Shown one piece after another: positions 40,144 through 53,500 of a stretch of DNA of 64,000 bases. A program made the position numbers and the translations under genes. The notes beneath the pieces are model-generated. The model searched no databases. It saw only the letters and a program-made list of their open reading frames with translations, and was not told the origin of the DNA. Positions within the stretch are counted from its first letter, which is position 1. Each line of letters opens with the position of its first letter. The stretch is from Siderastrea siderea (taxonomy: Eukaryota; Cnidaria; Anthozoa; Scleractinia; Rhizangiidae): positions 21,440,642 to 21,504,641 of the forward strand of contig OZ034975.1 of assembly GCA_964030785.1 (NCBI GenBank), given 5' to 3'.

Positions 40144-40289
40144 TGATTATTTTAAGGCTTTCTTTTCGCAACTGCATAAGTTGCGTTAATAACTGCGAGG
40201 ATCTTCTTTACATTTATTTAAACACATTCTGTTGTCGTATGGGGTGAAAACGCTGACTGAAAATGTAGAATTTATACAAATGCTGAATA

Positions 40290-43200
40290 TGTAGACTCGG
40301 ACATGTTGTGTCCTACCCACAGCTCGAAAAAAATGACACAGCTTTGTGCCTACAGAAGATTGCAGCAAACTTAAATCAGAAGGTGGTTCTACCAGGGACC
40401 ATTCAACCTCACGTGTTCCCCAACCTGGTAAGGGATAACATCGACAGGTTAGAGGAGACACTCACAGGACAGGGAACCACTCACCGTGTTAATGGAATTG
40501 CTGTCTAACCCAAGGTATACGGACCACAACTTCTCAGTATACAGCCTCCAGTTATCAGTAAACGAAAGCAGAGGACCATCACGCAGGATGTTCAGCCTCT
40601 AGCCGCGTACATCCCAGGAGACAGGGTAGGACCACAGCCCCTCAGAACAGCTACGATTGATTATGGTGGCCATGAACAGATTTCTAGAAGAAAGGACCTA
40701 CTTTGGCTTATTGTAAGACTGGTTAAAGGAGACAAGCAGCGGATCCCAAGCTGGACAGGCTTTAACATCACGTTTCATAGCCATGAACCGGCTATACAAG
40801 ATGTTGATGGATATCTTCCTACAATAAATGCTCCTGTGACTCAGCTATCCACAGTCAATTAGACCTTGCGTCAGTCGAGAGTATCAGGAAGATTTTAAAT
40901 CTACCTGAGATTGTGGTTGTCATGGACTAAGCACTTTACGCCAAAGCTTATGATGTTGCCTGGAAGCACAAATATCTCTGCGCTGAGTTCTTCTCAGGTT
41001 GGGAACTTTTCATAAGATTTTCAACATTCTATCCATAATCGGCAAACGGTTCCAAGACGCTGGATGGCGCGATATCTGCACTGAATCAAGGATAATCGCA
41101 GGAGGTTCAGTCTCAGGCGTCCTCGAAAGAGATGTACAATCATGGGTTTCGAGTTCATACGTGGATAGACCAGGTCTTACTGCAGCTCATGTGGAAACAG
41201 TTCATTCCCTGGGTAACTAATAACTATCCAAACAAGCTGGCACACCTACGCACAATCCAGTCTGAGGCTGAAGAAATAGCTGAATCCTTCAGTGTGTCGC
41301 AGTACAATAGCGTCTTGCACAGCGAGTCCTTGTTGCAGGTGTACCAATTGTGGAGTCAATACCTGGAGCATCTCCGCCACGAGAATAGCCAGTTTTCCGC
41401 CTTTTGGATGTCCTACATCCACCTTGTTGGGGATGTGCTGCTAGGCCTCATCCGTACGTCCCGAGAAGGTAACTGGTTGCTACATCTCTATGTAGTTCAT
41501 CATATGATCTCATGGTGCTTTGCATACGACAAGTTCAATTGTGTGAAACATCCTGAGGTACATCGGAATTTTATGGAAGGTTATTTTTCTGTGTAGCTAG
41601 CCAGCGAGAGTCCGTTTGGGAGGATTCTCGTGGATCAGACCATTGAAGTAACTGTCAACAAAGACAAAAAGACGACAGCGATCATGACAACATTCAGGTT
41701 GAAGACCCACGCTGTAAATAGATTTTACTTACGGCAGATTACAGGTGTGCTCGATCAGCTGAGAAGTTTAGTACAAACAAAGCGACCTCAATTTTACCAC
41801 GATGAGATGCAATCATCTAAAAATGAAAAGCCTAAAAAATGCCTAAAAATGCCTAAAAATGAAAAGCAAGGATTGGCAGTTGAAGCCTTCATCGAGAGCT
41901 GGAGTAATCCATTCGTAGGAAACCAAGACCTCAACAGCATCTCGACAGCGAAAGAAGCTCCTGCAGATATGTCATACGACTTACTTTACGCCTGTGAGAC
42001 TTGAGAACAAGAATTCCAGCAATTCAAAGTTGAAAAAACTGAAGATGTCTAGGTCACTCGGGTAAGAAGAAAGCAGTCCCGACTTAGGGAAGAACCGTGA
42101 TAATCAAGGCCAACAGATCTCTTTTCGGGAGAATGATAATTACCGGACAAAATCGGAAGATTGAAGTTAAGAACATGCTGCCATATAGCCTTGGTCCTAT
42201 GCTTTGGGAATTGACGACAGCGGAAGACCAACAAGGCGGCATTGGCTTCTTAACTGCGAAAGAATGTCCAGCTAGCTGACGGGTCACCAAATAACTCAGC
42301 TACGGTTATAGATGGGATGGCCCTCGTACCGAACGTGAGCGTCGAAAGCACCCAGATCACGTTTGGAAGCCTGGCATCCTCCTTGATGGCCCTGGTCTTA
42401 CTTGATTGGTTAGCAGAGGGATCGATGTCGTTTTAGACAGCTATAAGGAGGAAAATCCCATTAACAATACAGAAAGAAGCATGCGAGGGGAAGTGCCTGG
42501 AGTGCAAGTAGTGAACATAACTGCCCCACAGCAGATTAAGCAATGGAAGACGCTCCTGAACCAGGTGAAGAACAAAACAAGCTTGATAAGGTTTCTGGTC
42601 GAAGAATGGCAAACTGAGCAGTACGTCCAGAGAATTCAGCGGAATAGAAAAGAGCTGTATGTCACGTGTGAGGAGAAATGCTGGAAGATTTCTGGAGACA
42701 GAACAGTGAAAGTGCAGGAGTTATGCAGCTGCCAAGAGGAGGCTGTTACTCGTCTACTGCTACGTGCAAGGTGGTTATGACGCAGTGGTGGTCAGCTCAG
42801 AAGATACCGATGTGTTTGTGCTGCTTCTGTCCTTTTCCAGTTCCATTGATGACAGTTTGTTCCAAAAATGCGGTAGCACAAAGTTGATTGACATAAAAGG
42901 GGTTACTACTATCGGGGAAGATGTTTGTCAGGCTCTCGTTGGTCTTTATTCCTTCACCTGATGTGACACAGTTGGTGCTTTTGCTGGTAAAGGCAAACTC
43001 ATCGCCCTAAAGATTATCAAGTCAGACAATGATGCAAAACAAGTATTCACTGAGCTGGGTCAATCCTGGGACCTTTCAGAAGACCTTTTCTGGGTCATCG
43101 AGAAGGTGACCTGCTCTTTCTACTCATCTGGGACAAATGCAAGTGACGTGAATGATCTTAGATACAATCTTTTCTGCGCGAAGAATGGAGAGATTGAGTC

Positions 43201-43655
43201 GCACCAGGTACTACCTTGCAAAGACTGCCGTCGAGAGCACACCATGTGGGCAAACTATCAAGCGCGTGGAGGCGTAGTCTGCAGTGTAGCCCATCAATCC
43301 ACGTCCCAGTTGTATTCGGATGGAAGATGGGGAGCTCAGCGGAAGACGAATCAAGTCTGACAATTGACTGGATGGATGGAAAGCCTGCTCCTGAGGCAGT
43401 ACTGGAGCTTCTTGCATGCAGATGTCCCAGATCGTGCAGACTTTCAGACTGTGTTTAATTTGCATGGTGAACGTCCTAACATGTACACAGACTTGTGTTG
43501 ACTGCAGGATTGTGAAAACTAAGCCGCACAGGAGGGTGGGGAAGTCATTGGTGACGGGGATAGCGAAGAGGAGGATGAATGTGGTTACTGAGAAGTCCAC
43601 TTACATACCTGATACTTCACTGTTATGTTCCTCGGCCACTGTCCACGCCTAACTG
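40290..43655 (+). pseudogene. degraded copy of a large intronless cnidarian repeat-family gene
   Basis: Many frames in order give one long protein of more than 1,000 residues. The parts include RLEETLTGQGTTHRVNGIAV (40450), WLIVRLVKGDKQRIPSWTGF (40700), RLGTFHKIFNILSIIGKRFQ (40995), GNWLLHLYVVHHMISWCFAY (41470), VEVTVNKDKKTT-type (41640) and CEEKCWKISGDRTVKVQELC (42670). A block near 42770-43010 (YDAVVVSSEDTDVFVLLLSF, then GVTTIGEDVCQALVGLYSFT and FAGKGK) has the acidic spacing of PIN/FEN-like nucleases. A Cys-rich end (ACRCPRSCRLSDC) follows. There are at least ten frame changes and stops. No introns, so it is either a retrocopy or a gene carried by a repeat. The function is unknown and the nuclease idea is an inference. 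Confidence 0.55.
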
Positions 43656-44443
43656 TCAGTTCCGGGGGTTTTTAGCTTGTTCATGCATTGAAGAAGTGAA
43701 GCACAGTTGACTAGCAGTGAACTTAGTGTGACACTAAAGAACTCTGGCACATGAAGATTAATGGATACTCAAGAACAAAAATACTGCGCGAAAGCATGTT
43801 TTACTGTGCTAAAAACAAGTCCAGAACAGAGCAGTCTTCAATTGACTGTCGAAAGTAATTTCCATTTGCTTTGGTGTTGCCTTACTTTGCTTGCGGTTGG
43901 TAAAAAAAAAACAGCACCACTTTCTCAACCAATCAAAAGTGCAACCAAAACCAATCCTGACATGCTCACAATCGATTTGTGCTTAGCGTCGGTTACATGT
44001 ATTTGGTTCATTGTGTTGTGTTGTTTGTGTCTGTTGTACTGGTCAGAGTAATTGCTTTTGTTTTGTTATCAAGACACTCAGGAAAACCGCTCTAACACGT
44101 GACAGTAACTTATTGTCTGACTCAAAGGAAAGTATTAAAAAGAAACTTCACATTTCAAGATGAAACTTAGTTCTATTTCCATTTTTAAGAGCAATTCAAA
44201 TTAGTAGGAGCAGAAGTGATTTACACAATCCAACTAAATAGCAAATTTTGTCCTATTGGCAGCGCTAGGCCACTTTGTTTAGTTCGAATGAAATCTAGGG
44301 GACTGGGTACTAGTTATCAAGGATGCCAAAAAGTGCAATTTTGTTGTCAAAGGAGACATATTTCGGCTTTAAAGTACTGTGATAATGATCTCTAGCAAGT
44401 AGGAAAAGATGAAAACACAAAACAGTGTAATATTATCGAATAA
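43656..44443. other. no recognisable gene
   Basis: AT-rich non-coding DNA between the degraded gene and the next MITE. Confidence 0.4.
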
Positions 44444-45354
44444 TGCATCAGTCAATTCCAGCTGCGCCCATCCCCCCCCCCCCCGGGCAACTGCAGGGCA
44501 TTTGTGTGCCTTGCCAGTCCCGGGGGTTGGGCATTAGCAAATTTGGCACGGCCCGGGGGTCGGGCATTTGCGTACCCCCGGGCTTTTGACACACACGTGG
44601 TTTCCGACTCGAAATCCAAACATGGAGGATTTTATCGCAAAGGACCAGCAGTTCGTCCCAGATTGGATCGTCCGTTAAGGACTGGACAAACTTGTGGAGG
44701 TTTTCTCGATGTTATGCATTTCTTCATTGCTTATCAAGGCACAACTATCACTTTATACAGCGAGATCGGGAACGATCAATGTGAATCGACGTACGCATGC
44801 TTCTTTGAACAAGGATTTAAGCAAAATTTGGTTGCGATGATTCTTAAACTATTACGATCGATTATTGAATTCTAAACATGTGTATAGGGATCATCGTTTT
44901 ATACTTTTGCATGTTATTAAAATATTCACAATAGATGACGTTACAACAGACTTTTATAATGTCAAGATTTTTGTTTACTAGCGAACTGTTTAAAACAAAA
45001 CAGTAAAGTAACAATTAACTTCATGTAGTATTGTTGTCTGTGAAGTATTAAAATATCATTGCTTGGCATGTATGCTAACTTTATTATTACGTTAAACATC
45101 GGATAGTTCCATTACAAACAATAGAAGACTGAGAGGCAGGCCTACAGAAATGACAAATCACACATAAAAAATGCTGCAGTGTTGATTGGGGACGTACGAT
45201 CCCGGGGGCGGGCCATTTGCCCTCTTCCTTAGTCCCCACCGCGGGACATTTGGCAGCTAAAGTGCCATCCAAGAAAAAAAAAAAGGCTAATGCCCGGGGG
45301 TTAGCCCGGGGGGGGGGGGGGGGGGCATGGCCGCAGTTGGAATTGACTGATGCA
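44444..45354. mobile_element. 0.9-kb MITE with G/C-tract termini
   Basis: TIRs TGCATCAGTCAATTCCAGCT + GCGCCCAT(C)n and the matching (G)nCATGGCCGCAGTTGGAATTG + ACTGATGCA, flanked by TAA on both sides (44441-44443, 45355-45357). A 3-bp TAA duplication fits PIF/Harbinger. Subterminal CCCGGGGGT motifs repeat at both ends. No transposase. Confidence 0.75.
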
Positions 45355-45559
45355 TAACAAAGCACTAGAAAGAAAAAAAATGCGTTTTCGACCATTAAAG
45401 CTCACGTGACCAGTCATGTTAATACACCCTGTCCAAAAGTATTGATTAAAATGGTGTACTGGTTGACTGGACGTTATTTTTGACTTCTTTATTAAGTCGT
45501 TTCCCCAGTTCCGTACAATAAAGTAAGTAAATTATGTTGGGGATGCTATTTATAATTCT

Positions 45560-45780
45560 CACATTGGAAAATGGTCCAGGGGGGGGAGGGGTGAGCAAAC
45601 GTGTCATTTTCCCCCTGAAGGTGACACAATTGGTAATGCTATCACCCGAAAATGTAAACTAGGGATGTTGACCTATACATCACCATAGACACTAGCCTTT
45701 GTCCCCCTGAGTGGTACCAATCGGCTAAATTTAGGGTCCTGGCTCATGCACTACTAAAGATGTTTTGCCTTCCTATAGTC
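45560..45780. repeat. dispersed repeat shared with 37960-38180 (inverted)
   Basis: CCTTTGTCCCCCTGAGTGGT + ACC resembles the inverse of GGTACCACTTTGGGGGACAA at about 37988, and both are near a GCATGAGCCAG motif. Confidence 0.4.
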
Positions 45781-45904
45781 AATTCTGAATATGCATCGCG
45801 TATCCTTTAAGCAAAACATTCCTTCTACTCAATTTTCTTGTGTTGGAACCCATAAGAACACACGAGTCTCCTGACTCTCCTTATATATCCCTCTTTTATA
45901 TTAC

Positions 45905-46395
45905 TAGGAGTAATCATGGCGCGTTCAGTTGAGGCAAACTTGAAGTTTAAAATCCTTTTGATCACCTTTAAATTACTCCAGGGCTCAGCTCCTAAATATC
46001 TCATCGATTTAATTTCTGTCCTTCCGCCATTTCGTTATGATTTACGGCGAAATAACAAGGGAATTCTTCTGAGCACCCCTAAGCGTTTCACAAAGGTTAC
46101 CATGGGGGATCGATCATTTATGGCGGCAGCGCCACGGCCTTGGAACAGTCTTCCCGTATGCATTACATCTGCTTGCACCACGAATGATTTCAAACACAAA
46201 CTTAAGACATTTTTATTCAGCAAGGCATTTTGTTAGTATAATTAGTTTATAGTAGTTTTCGTTTTTGATTCTATAGTCATTGTAAATAGGTTTTTTATTT
46301 TTGTATTGACTGTAATGTCTGTAATGCGCATTTGATTATTCTTATAGAAAATGCGCAATATAAATATTAAATATTATTATTATTATTATTATTGT
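45905..46395 (+). mobile_element. 5'-truncated LINE 3' end with (ATT)n tail
   Basis: The open frame 45916-46236 (106 residues) has FKILLITFKLLQGSAPKYLI, then RYDLRRNNKGILL and GDRSFMAAAPRPWNSLPVCI, the C-terminal domain of a CR1/L2-like LINE. The 3' end has AATGCGCAATATAAATATT and an ATT run at 46374-46393. Confidence 0.8.
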
Positions 46396-47591
46396 TACAT
46401 CGAAACACGAATTGAGAAGTTTCTGGACAAGCTACAAAGGTGGAAGTAAAGTCATGTTTGATATTGTGCAACCTTTGGAGTCAGAACATACATCAATGTA
46501 TTCCTGCTGTTGTTAGGAATGTTGTTTGGTTAATTTTGCCCACCAAAAACACACGTGTCCTCAGCCAGGTTCATCACGCAAGCATTCTCCCCCAACACGG
46601 TTTGCGTGACAAGCCCAATGCGGCTTCTGTTAAGGAGGCTATGAATTTGCTTTTGTTGGACACTTCCATCCCTAATCGTTACTTAGTCTTAGTTCTCGAA
46701 CTGAAGAATTTTTTTACCCATGGTGCTCCGACCACGATGTTCTGCTAGAAAAAGTAAAGCAACACTGCGCGCGGTCTACGAATGAAACCACACCATCTGC
46801 ACATGTAGGATTTGCTGATGAATTCTTAAATGTTCCCACGATAGACTAAAGACTTGAAACGTTTTTCACCTTTCATACACTGCGCACAGGGTAGCCAAAG
46901 TTTTTCAACAACGCGTTCGATGTGGCATTGCATTGTAGCTACGCTCATCACGGCGATTGGCGAAAATCGCCCGGTGTACCCGTTTCTGCCACGGCAATTT
47001 TATCGCCGCGCTGAGTGAACAATATCGCCAAAACTGTTCTCTGAACCCTGGATCGTCGAAATATCTCTTCTTGAAGAGAGCAACTTGTTCTTCATCTTCA
47101 AGTGCCTAGACAGCTTGCGGTTTGATTTAAAACTTACCTTTACCGTGATCGCGAAAAAGGCGCAACTTGCGTTTTGCAGCGAAACCTCTCCTGGTGGAAA
47201 GTCCTTGTCCGGCTGTTGTTCACTGGACACCTTTCATTCGAGTACTCCATTGGAAACCAGATACGGTATTTTGTTCGTAATTTGCTCCGTTTTATGCAAA
47301 CTTTATACATAATTTGCCCATGCTAGTATGAAAGTCCTGGCCAAGGCCAAAGACCATACTCAGACCTCAGGCACAGTTTTTCCATTGCATGTACGTCATA
47401 TAGTGATGTTTCAATGTAATGTATGTAAAAGCGTAGCCTGCGAGCGCGGAGAGGCGGCTGTATTCGCAGGCTAGTAAAAACGTCACTTTCAAATGCAACA
47501 AGAACTTGTGCAAAAAGGACTTCCATTCAACGTGACGACTCATAACTGACCAATCAGGTAATAACCTATCAACTGATCACGGTACACTATT
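46396..47591. other. no assigned gene
   Basis: The ORF 46440-46748 (VLSQVHHASILPQHGLRDKP...) may be an RT-related remnant but I cannot place it. A GCGTAGCCTGCGAG...TCGCAGGCT hairpin lies at about 47430-47473. Confidence 0.35.
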
Positions 47592-50500
47592 TTAATGCTT
47601 TACTATGTGGAACCTGAAAGCGACGATATGCAATGTACCTTCCTTCCTGTCCATCAGCGCTTCAAGGATCTCCCTTCCTCCAAGGTCACCAATCAGATTA
47701 TCATCTAAGTCTAGTTCTTGCAGGCCCTCTGAGTGTGTAATCAATCTAAACATCAATAAGTAGGCATTTGTAGGGCTACGTCCAATGTTGTCAACTATAT
47801 ACTGTTAAGACTTTTCTGGTTTTTAGTTAAAAGTAAAGTGGCTTTCATAAAAGACAGGAGATTTCAAAGTATTTCTGAAAATAGGTGATGACCGTGAAAG
47901 TTCCAAAGGAAGACAAAGTCAAACGATTAATCAGCAGGGAAGGAAACAAGCTAGGGGCCTTTTAATGAAATAAAATGGTAACATGGTTTGCAGCGATTTT
48001 CCACCATCATTTTGCCACTGTATTCTCCAGCCGCCTTGAATTTACGATAAATAGCAGCGAAAACAATAGAAACGTGTATTTCCTACAAGCAATAATATGA
48101 ACACAAAGTATAAGTTATATTCAATTCCGTATGTTACTGTGATCATACTCACTGAACTTACTTTCTGAACATTTTCATGCACATGACAGGTCCCAGGGTG
48201 GAACCCAGTCCATGAGCGTCAATGCCATTGTTTAGCAAGTGGAGTTTCTGGATCCACGGACCAACTGGTGGTGGAGGAGGAGGATCTTTTTTCTTCTTGG
48301 CACTTTTTTTCTTTTTTGCTTTCTTGCCTTTTTTTCCAGAAGTGGACAAACGAGACCTTGCGCTGTTGACAGTAATGGCAAATACACGACATCAATGCAC
48401 GTCCAGACGTCATCTTGCACCAGACCACTATGAATTTCCGATCTCAATTCTTTTGATAGTACAGTTTTCCTATTTTTAACATAAAGCTGGATATGAAGGA
48501 CTGAAATTGAAAACCTGCACATAGCATTTCAACATTTGCTAATTCCAGGTAGCTGATCATATATAGTCATGCAATTGATTATTTCGGCGCAGAACGTCAT
48601 TCAAATCAGCGGAAGTGCACCTACCCAGCACACCAAACCTTGTGCAGCTTACCTTGCAGGTTTGCTCTTCACAGAAATTGAAGACGTTGGCCTGGACACT
48701 GAAGCCATGGCTGATGGTACAGTTAATGTGTTTGCTTCAGCAAACTCTATTTCCTTGTTTTCAGCGCGCTCTATAGCTTCCATTTCTGCTGTGTCAGCAA
48801 ACAGCTTGATCAGCTCAATTACTCCCTCGCACTCCAAAAAGTTGCCATCAAGATAAAGATCTCTATACACAAAACAACACAAAATTTAAATTCGATAGTC
48901 ATTTATTATAAAACACCCAAGTTGTAGCCCAGCATGATGATAACTAATATTTTTGTTGACACTGACCAAAAAACCTTTAAAGTGGGACGTTTTGGTCAAA
49001 GGAACACTGTGAATAAGTGAATAAGCAATAAGTTAATGTCAAAAGGCATCCGGATGTAAATTAGTTGTCTTAACGAACGCGAGACCTTCACTAGCAATTA
49101 GCCAAAACGCTTTAAACCGTATTCTCTGGAACGTGTACGGGTTTACTGATGGAATTCGGCTCACGTGATTGCTTTGCACACTGTGTTGTGCCAAGGGAGT
49201 TCTTGTCACCTGTTAAAAAAAACTTTTGCTCTTTTGTCCTGGATTTTAGGGCCCTGGATGTTTGTCGAATGCAAAATAAACAAGAAATTCTGAACAATTT
49301 ACAGGTAGCCGATAGTCTCTCACCCCCTCTCCCCTTTTCCTAAGGAAAAAAGGTTTCTTTAAAAAAGAAAAAACTTTTATTAGTAGTTCTTGGTTTCCGG
49401 TGACCTGTTATGAACAATATGCACTTCCGGTATGTAAGGAATTAAATGTATGTCAACGTATTACGTTAAACGTATAAAACAATAGCAACTTGAGAACTTT
49501 GTTTTGCTTTGTAATCGGTGACCTTTGCACGAGTGTTAGCGAGAGGCTTTTCAGAGAGAGAGAGAAAACCCTGTAGCTTAAACCGTTCTTAAACCGTGAT
49601 ATTGTGAAGTAAGGCTCCTAGGCAATCACGACAAATGTTTCAGCCTTCAGGCAAGGGCTCCATTTGGATCCTAATGACATGAGTGCAGGCTACTTGCAAT
49701 CTATTTTTATAACAACGATACAATTGTCGTTCAAAGGTCCATTTTCATTTTGAATATTTAATTAGCCTCATCACTGAAGGCAGCGAAATTCAGATATTCA
49801 CGGGAATCCAGTGACTTTTTTTCCGAAATCGAGAAAATGGACACTATAACAAAAAGAGAAAATTGTCTTGAAGATTCAAAGCTAGCAAAACAAGCTATGA
49901 TGTAAAGTTGTGTCCGTTGGCCGGGCGACACCAAGAGGACTAAGTCAAGTGACGGACGACTACTAGCGACGACAACGACGAAGACGACGAAAATGAAAAA
50001 CAAAAACGTCCATTTTACGAGTCGGCGCGACATACGCATGCGCACCACGGCCGCCTAATAAATAAATAAATAAAGAAAGAAAGAAAGAAATAAGTAAATA
50101 AACAGTTTTTGAAATTAATTCCATCAACGATTAATCTCGTATTTGGTGTTTTTTGGGATCGAACAGTCTTCACAGGTGCGTAAGCAACATTGACATTCAA
50201 ATTGGCTCCAAGTTCTGAGGTTCCTTGAAAGTATGTTCAACTATGAAAATCTCTGCCTAGTTCAGACTGACTGGTTTGGGAGTGGTTTCTTTGGCAGCTC
50301 CTTGTGAACTGGGTTGTGTAACCCTTGTACTTTAGACACTTTATATGTGTCAGTTGACGGAATACTCCTTGCTCTGTCGAGAGGGGTTCTAACTACCAAG
50401 CGCTTGTGTTGCGAAGGATGGTGGGAATGTCCAGTTGGATTTGTTAAGCCGACAGGTGTAATTACATTTTTTATAATGGCCTAAAAGGTAAGTTTTTAAT

Positions 50501-53500
50501 AAGGCTTACCTTATGGCAGTATTAGAGACTGTATTACCCAACACCTCTCCACTTGAGGGACCCAGATCACAATAATTAAGGCTGAGACGTAACAGAGTTT
50601 TGTTGCCATGTAAGCCTCTACAAAGACCACTACAGCCAGAGTCACCAAACCTAAAGTATTTCCATGTCTCATTAGTACGTCTGGGGCTAGTCATGGTGTT
50701 CCAGGAGTCAGCGAGCGAAGGAGAGATCGCCCAGAAAAAGGGGAGAGAACTTGGGAGCTGGAGAGGGCTCACAAGATATTTTCTTGGCGTGTTCCCTTAC
50801 TCCATCTCCAGAATCTTCCTGGAACAGGCCAGAACTTGTCATTATTTGTGCCACTATTCATTTCTGGGTTTGCTAAAGACGTTTCATGTGCTAATTGTTA
50901 AATGTGGGTCAAGGGTCAAAACCATAACATTACTTTTTGATATCAACATTAGTTTTCGCCATAGAATGGCATTTTGTGGCTACGACCTTCAAATAACTTA
51001 ACAAAATTCCTCTAACTAAGAAACTCCCCATGCGGGAAAGGTGAGGTAATACTAAACCAAGCAGTAATAGGTTTCATTATATGGCAAGCAATTCTCCAGT
51101 CTAAATCGAGTGTTCTTATTGGTTAGTTTTCGGTCGGGATTTTACAGTACGGACCATTACCATGGAAAGGATCCTTTTCGGATATTTTTTTCGCACTCCC
51201 GCTCCCGCAAAATTCAAACTTCGAAAACGCAAGAAGATAAAAAAAGGAAAGGTTTGGAGCTGGTACAAAACAAATGAAAGAGGTAAACACGCGTCTGTGT
51301 AGAAAAAGAGCTCTTCAATTAACTTTACCGACTTTTTGATATAAGCGAAAGACTCGCCAGCGGTGAATCAAAAAGCATGGTTAACGTTCTTCAGTGACTG
51401 TGTGTTTATTGTTTTTTTTGTACGGCTATAGACTGTAAGCTGCAAAGAGACGAGTAAATCGGCCAAGACTTAAATAATAATTATGAAAATTCAGCATCAA
51501 CAAAAGAGGACGTTTCTCACAAGAAAACTTCTCGGCGAAAAATAATGAAAACTGCAAAATAACTAGCAAACGGCTTTCATCGGCAACTGTAAATCGAAAG
51601 GAAACGAGCACGTTCTTGTCTAGTTTAATATTGGCCATCGCTTCAGTCAGCGCTTTACACAAGAACAAATTAAAGCTACACCTAAATGTATTAAACTAAC
51701 AGTGCACCTTGTTTCCTAAGCGAGATTTTTGCTCTTGTAGTGGACATCCTAGAAAATAATTTCAGCTTGTTCACAAGTCCGCTTTCGCTGTAGCTCGCGC
51801 TAAAAACAACTTTGATAGGTGCCACGAAAATTTGCTCTCAGCATCCACAAAGTTCTCCATAAAGCCACTGAAGCAAACAACTTGCAGTATTTGATGGAGA
51901 TATAATTTCCAGTGTCATTTTTTAAGTTCGAGTGTTCCTTTCTTCACATTTATACAGACTATAACACGCTGTCACAATTTCCAGTTTGAGAAGCACGTTT
52001 GTGAGATTTTATCGCGGCGTTTTCATTATTCTTCTTTTCCCGAGTTGTCTCCGCCCATACTGAAGAAGTATTTTCAAATAAACTATCTTGTGTTGTAGAG
52101 GACGACGAAAAACTGACACATAATAGAAGCAGAGCAGTTTTCATTCAAGAGCCACGCACGTTTTTGCCGATCGACAGCAACGATCATCAAACTGATTCGA
52201 AAGCCAGTTAAAATCGCTGGCTTCTTCCCTTGACATCGCGCCGGAAATTGACTTGAATGAACTACCGGAAGCGTTTTTTCTACAGAAAAATGATGCCATA
52301 TAATAAACTACTTACTAACTTCACTTGTTCGCGACCGCACTGGGGAATATTGGCCCTCGGTCGTTTTTGTACGGACCTCGCTGCGCTCGGTCCGTACTGC
52401 CACGACCTCGGGCCAATATTCCCCAGTACGGCCCTCGCGTTCAGTTAGTAAGAGGTTAGTACTTCTAAGCCAAGGAGGTTTTTTCGTTCTGTTTCCATTG
52501 GGGAAGGAGAGGGGGGGGGGGGGGGGGCGGGGGCGATTAGATGGGAGTTTGATCATTATGTGTCAAAGATTATTAAATTACATAAAACATTTTTAGTTCA
52601 TCCAAGCAGTTTCAAAATAATGTTGTGGAGTGCAGAACAATTAAAGGGCTTGTTGCAAGACTTCTCGTACGAAATTCTCAGGCATCAGGCAATCTGGTGC
52701 CTGATGGAGCCGTAAGTATTCTTGTGTTAACCTTAAAACAGACCTTAAATAACCTTAAAGCTTAGACCTTAAAGCTTGGAAGCCTTAACATTTTCAAGCC
52801 TGATTTAAAGAACATATTCGGGCCTGAGTAAGGCCAAAAAAGCAGCACCCACGTTAACGTAAAAATATTGGACCGATCAACGTACAAAATAGACTTGATC
52901 ACTCACACGTACCTTACTACATGAAATTTTCGCGACACGTTAAATTCGCGAATTTCGCGATTTAAAAAAAATGTGACGCGAACAATAAGTGTCGCAAACA
53001 TAACATGACGCGAAAATCAAGTGACACATTATATCAATAATTGCAAGAACAAGTTCGCAACGTGGTGTTCGGCAGAAGTCCAAAAGCAAGTGGATAGTAG
53101 AGTTAACTTTGAAGCTGCGAATGTCGAACGTAAGCTATCGGCTTTGAAACCAATTCATGCAACTTGGTTGGTGGAAATGTACAACTTTTTCACCAGCGCA
53201 CAGGGGATGGTTCATGTCTTGAAAGGATGGGAGAAAGCGGGAAGTATTATCGGCTGTTGATCATATCAAGACATTTACACAAATGACTTGTGACACTTGT
53301 GTATATGTTCCTAAACTGCATTATGTTACTGAGCGACATCAGTTTTTCTTTGGAGTCTGTATGTCTGAATTTTTAATGCAAATGGATATTGCGGTCAATT
53401 GACTCAAGAGCAATAATTCACGTACAAGCATAAACTGCATGTGGACATTGTGAGAACTGCTTTTTTGTCGCTCTTGACACCCGTTGCGTTTTCGTTAATT

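Larger units (their letters stand above)
39650..40225 (+). repeat. tandem tRNA-like repeat cluster, two units
   Basis: A unit of about 246 nt (GCAACTGCATAAGTTGCG hairpin, spacer, CCCGGGTATATTACGAACC, tRNA-like core) occurs twice in tandem and recurs at 56.9-57.6 kb. Confidence 0.8.

Noticed and set aside
46440..46748. 102-codon ORF with HGLRDKPNAASVKEAMNLLL
   Set aside because: Faint resemblance to RT-type proteins but no motif I could defend.
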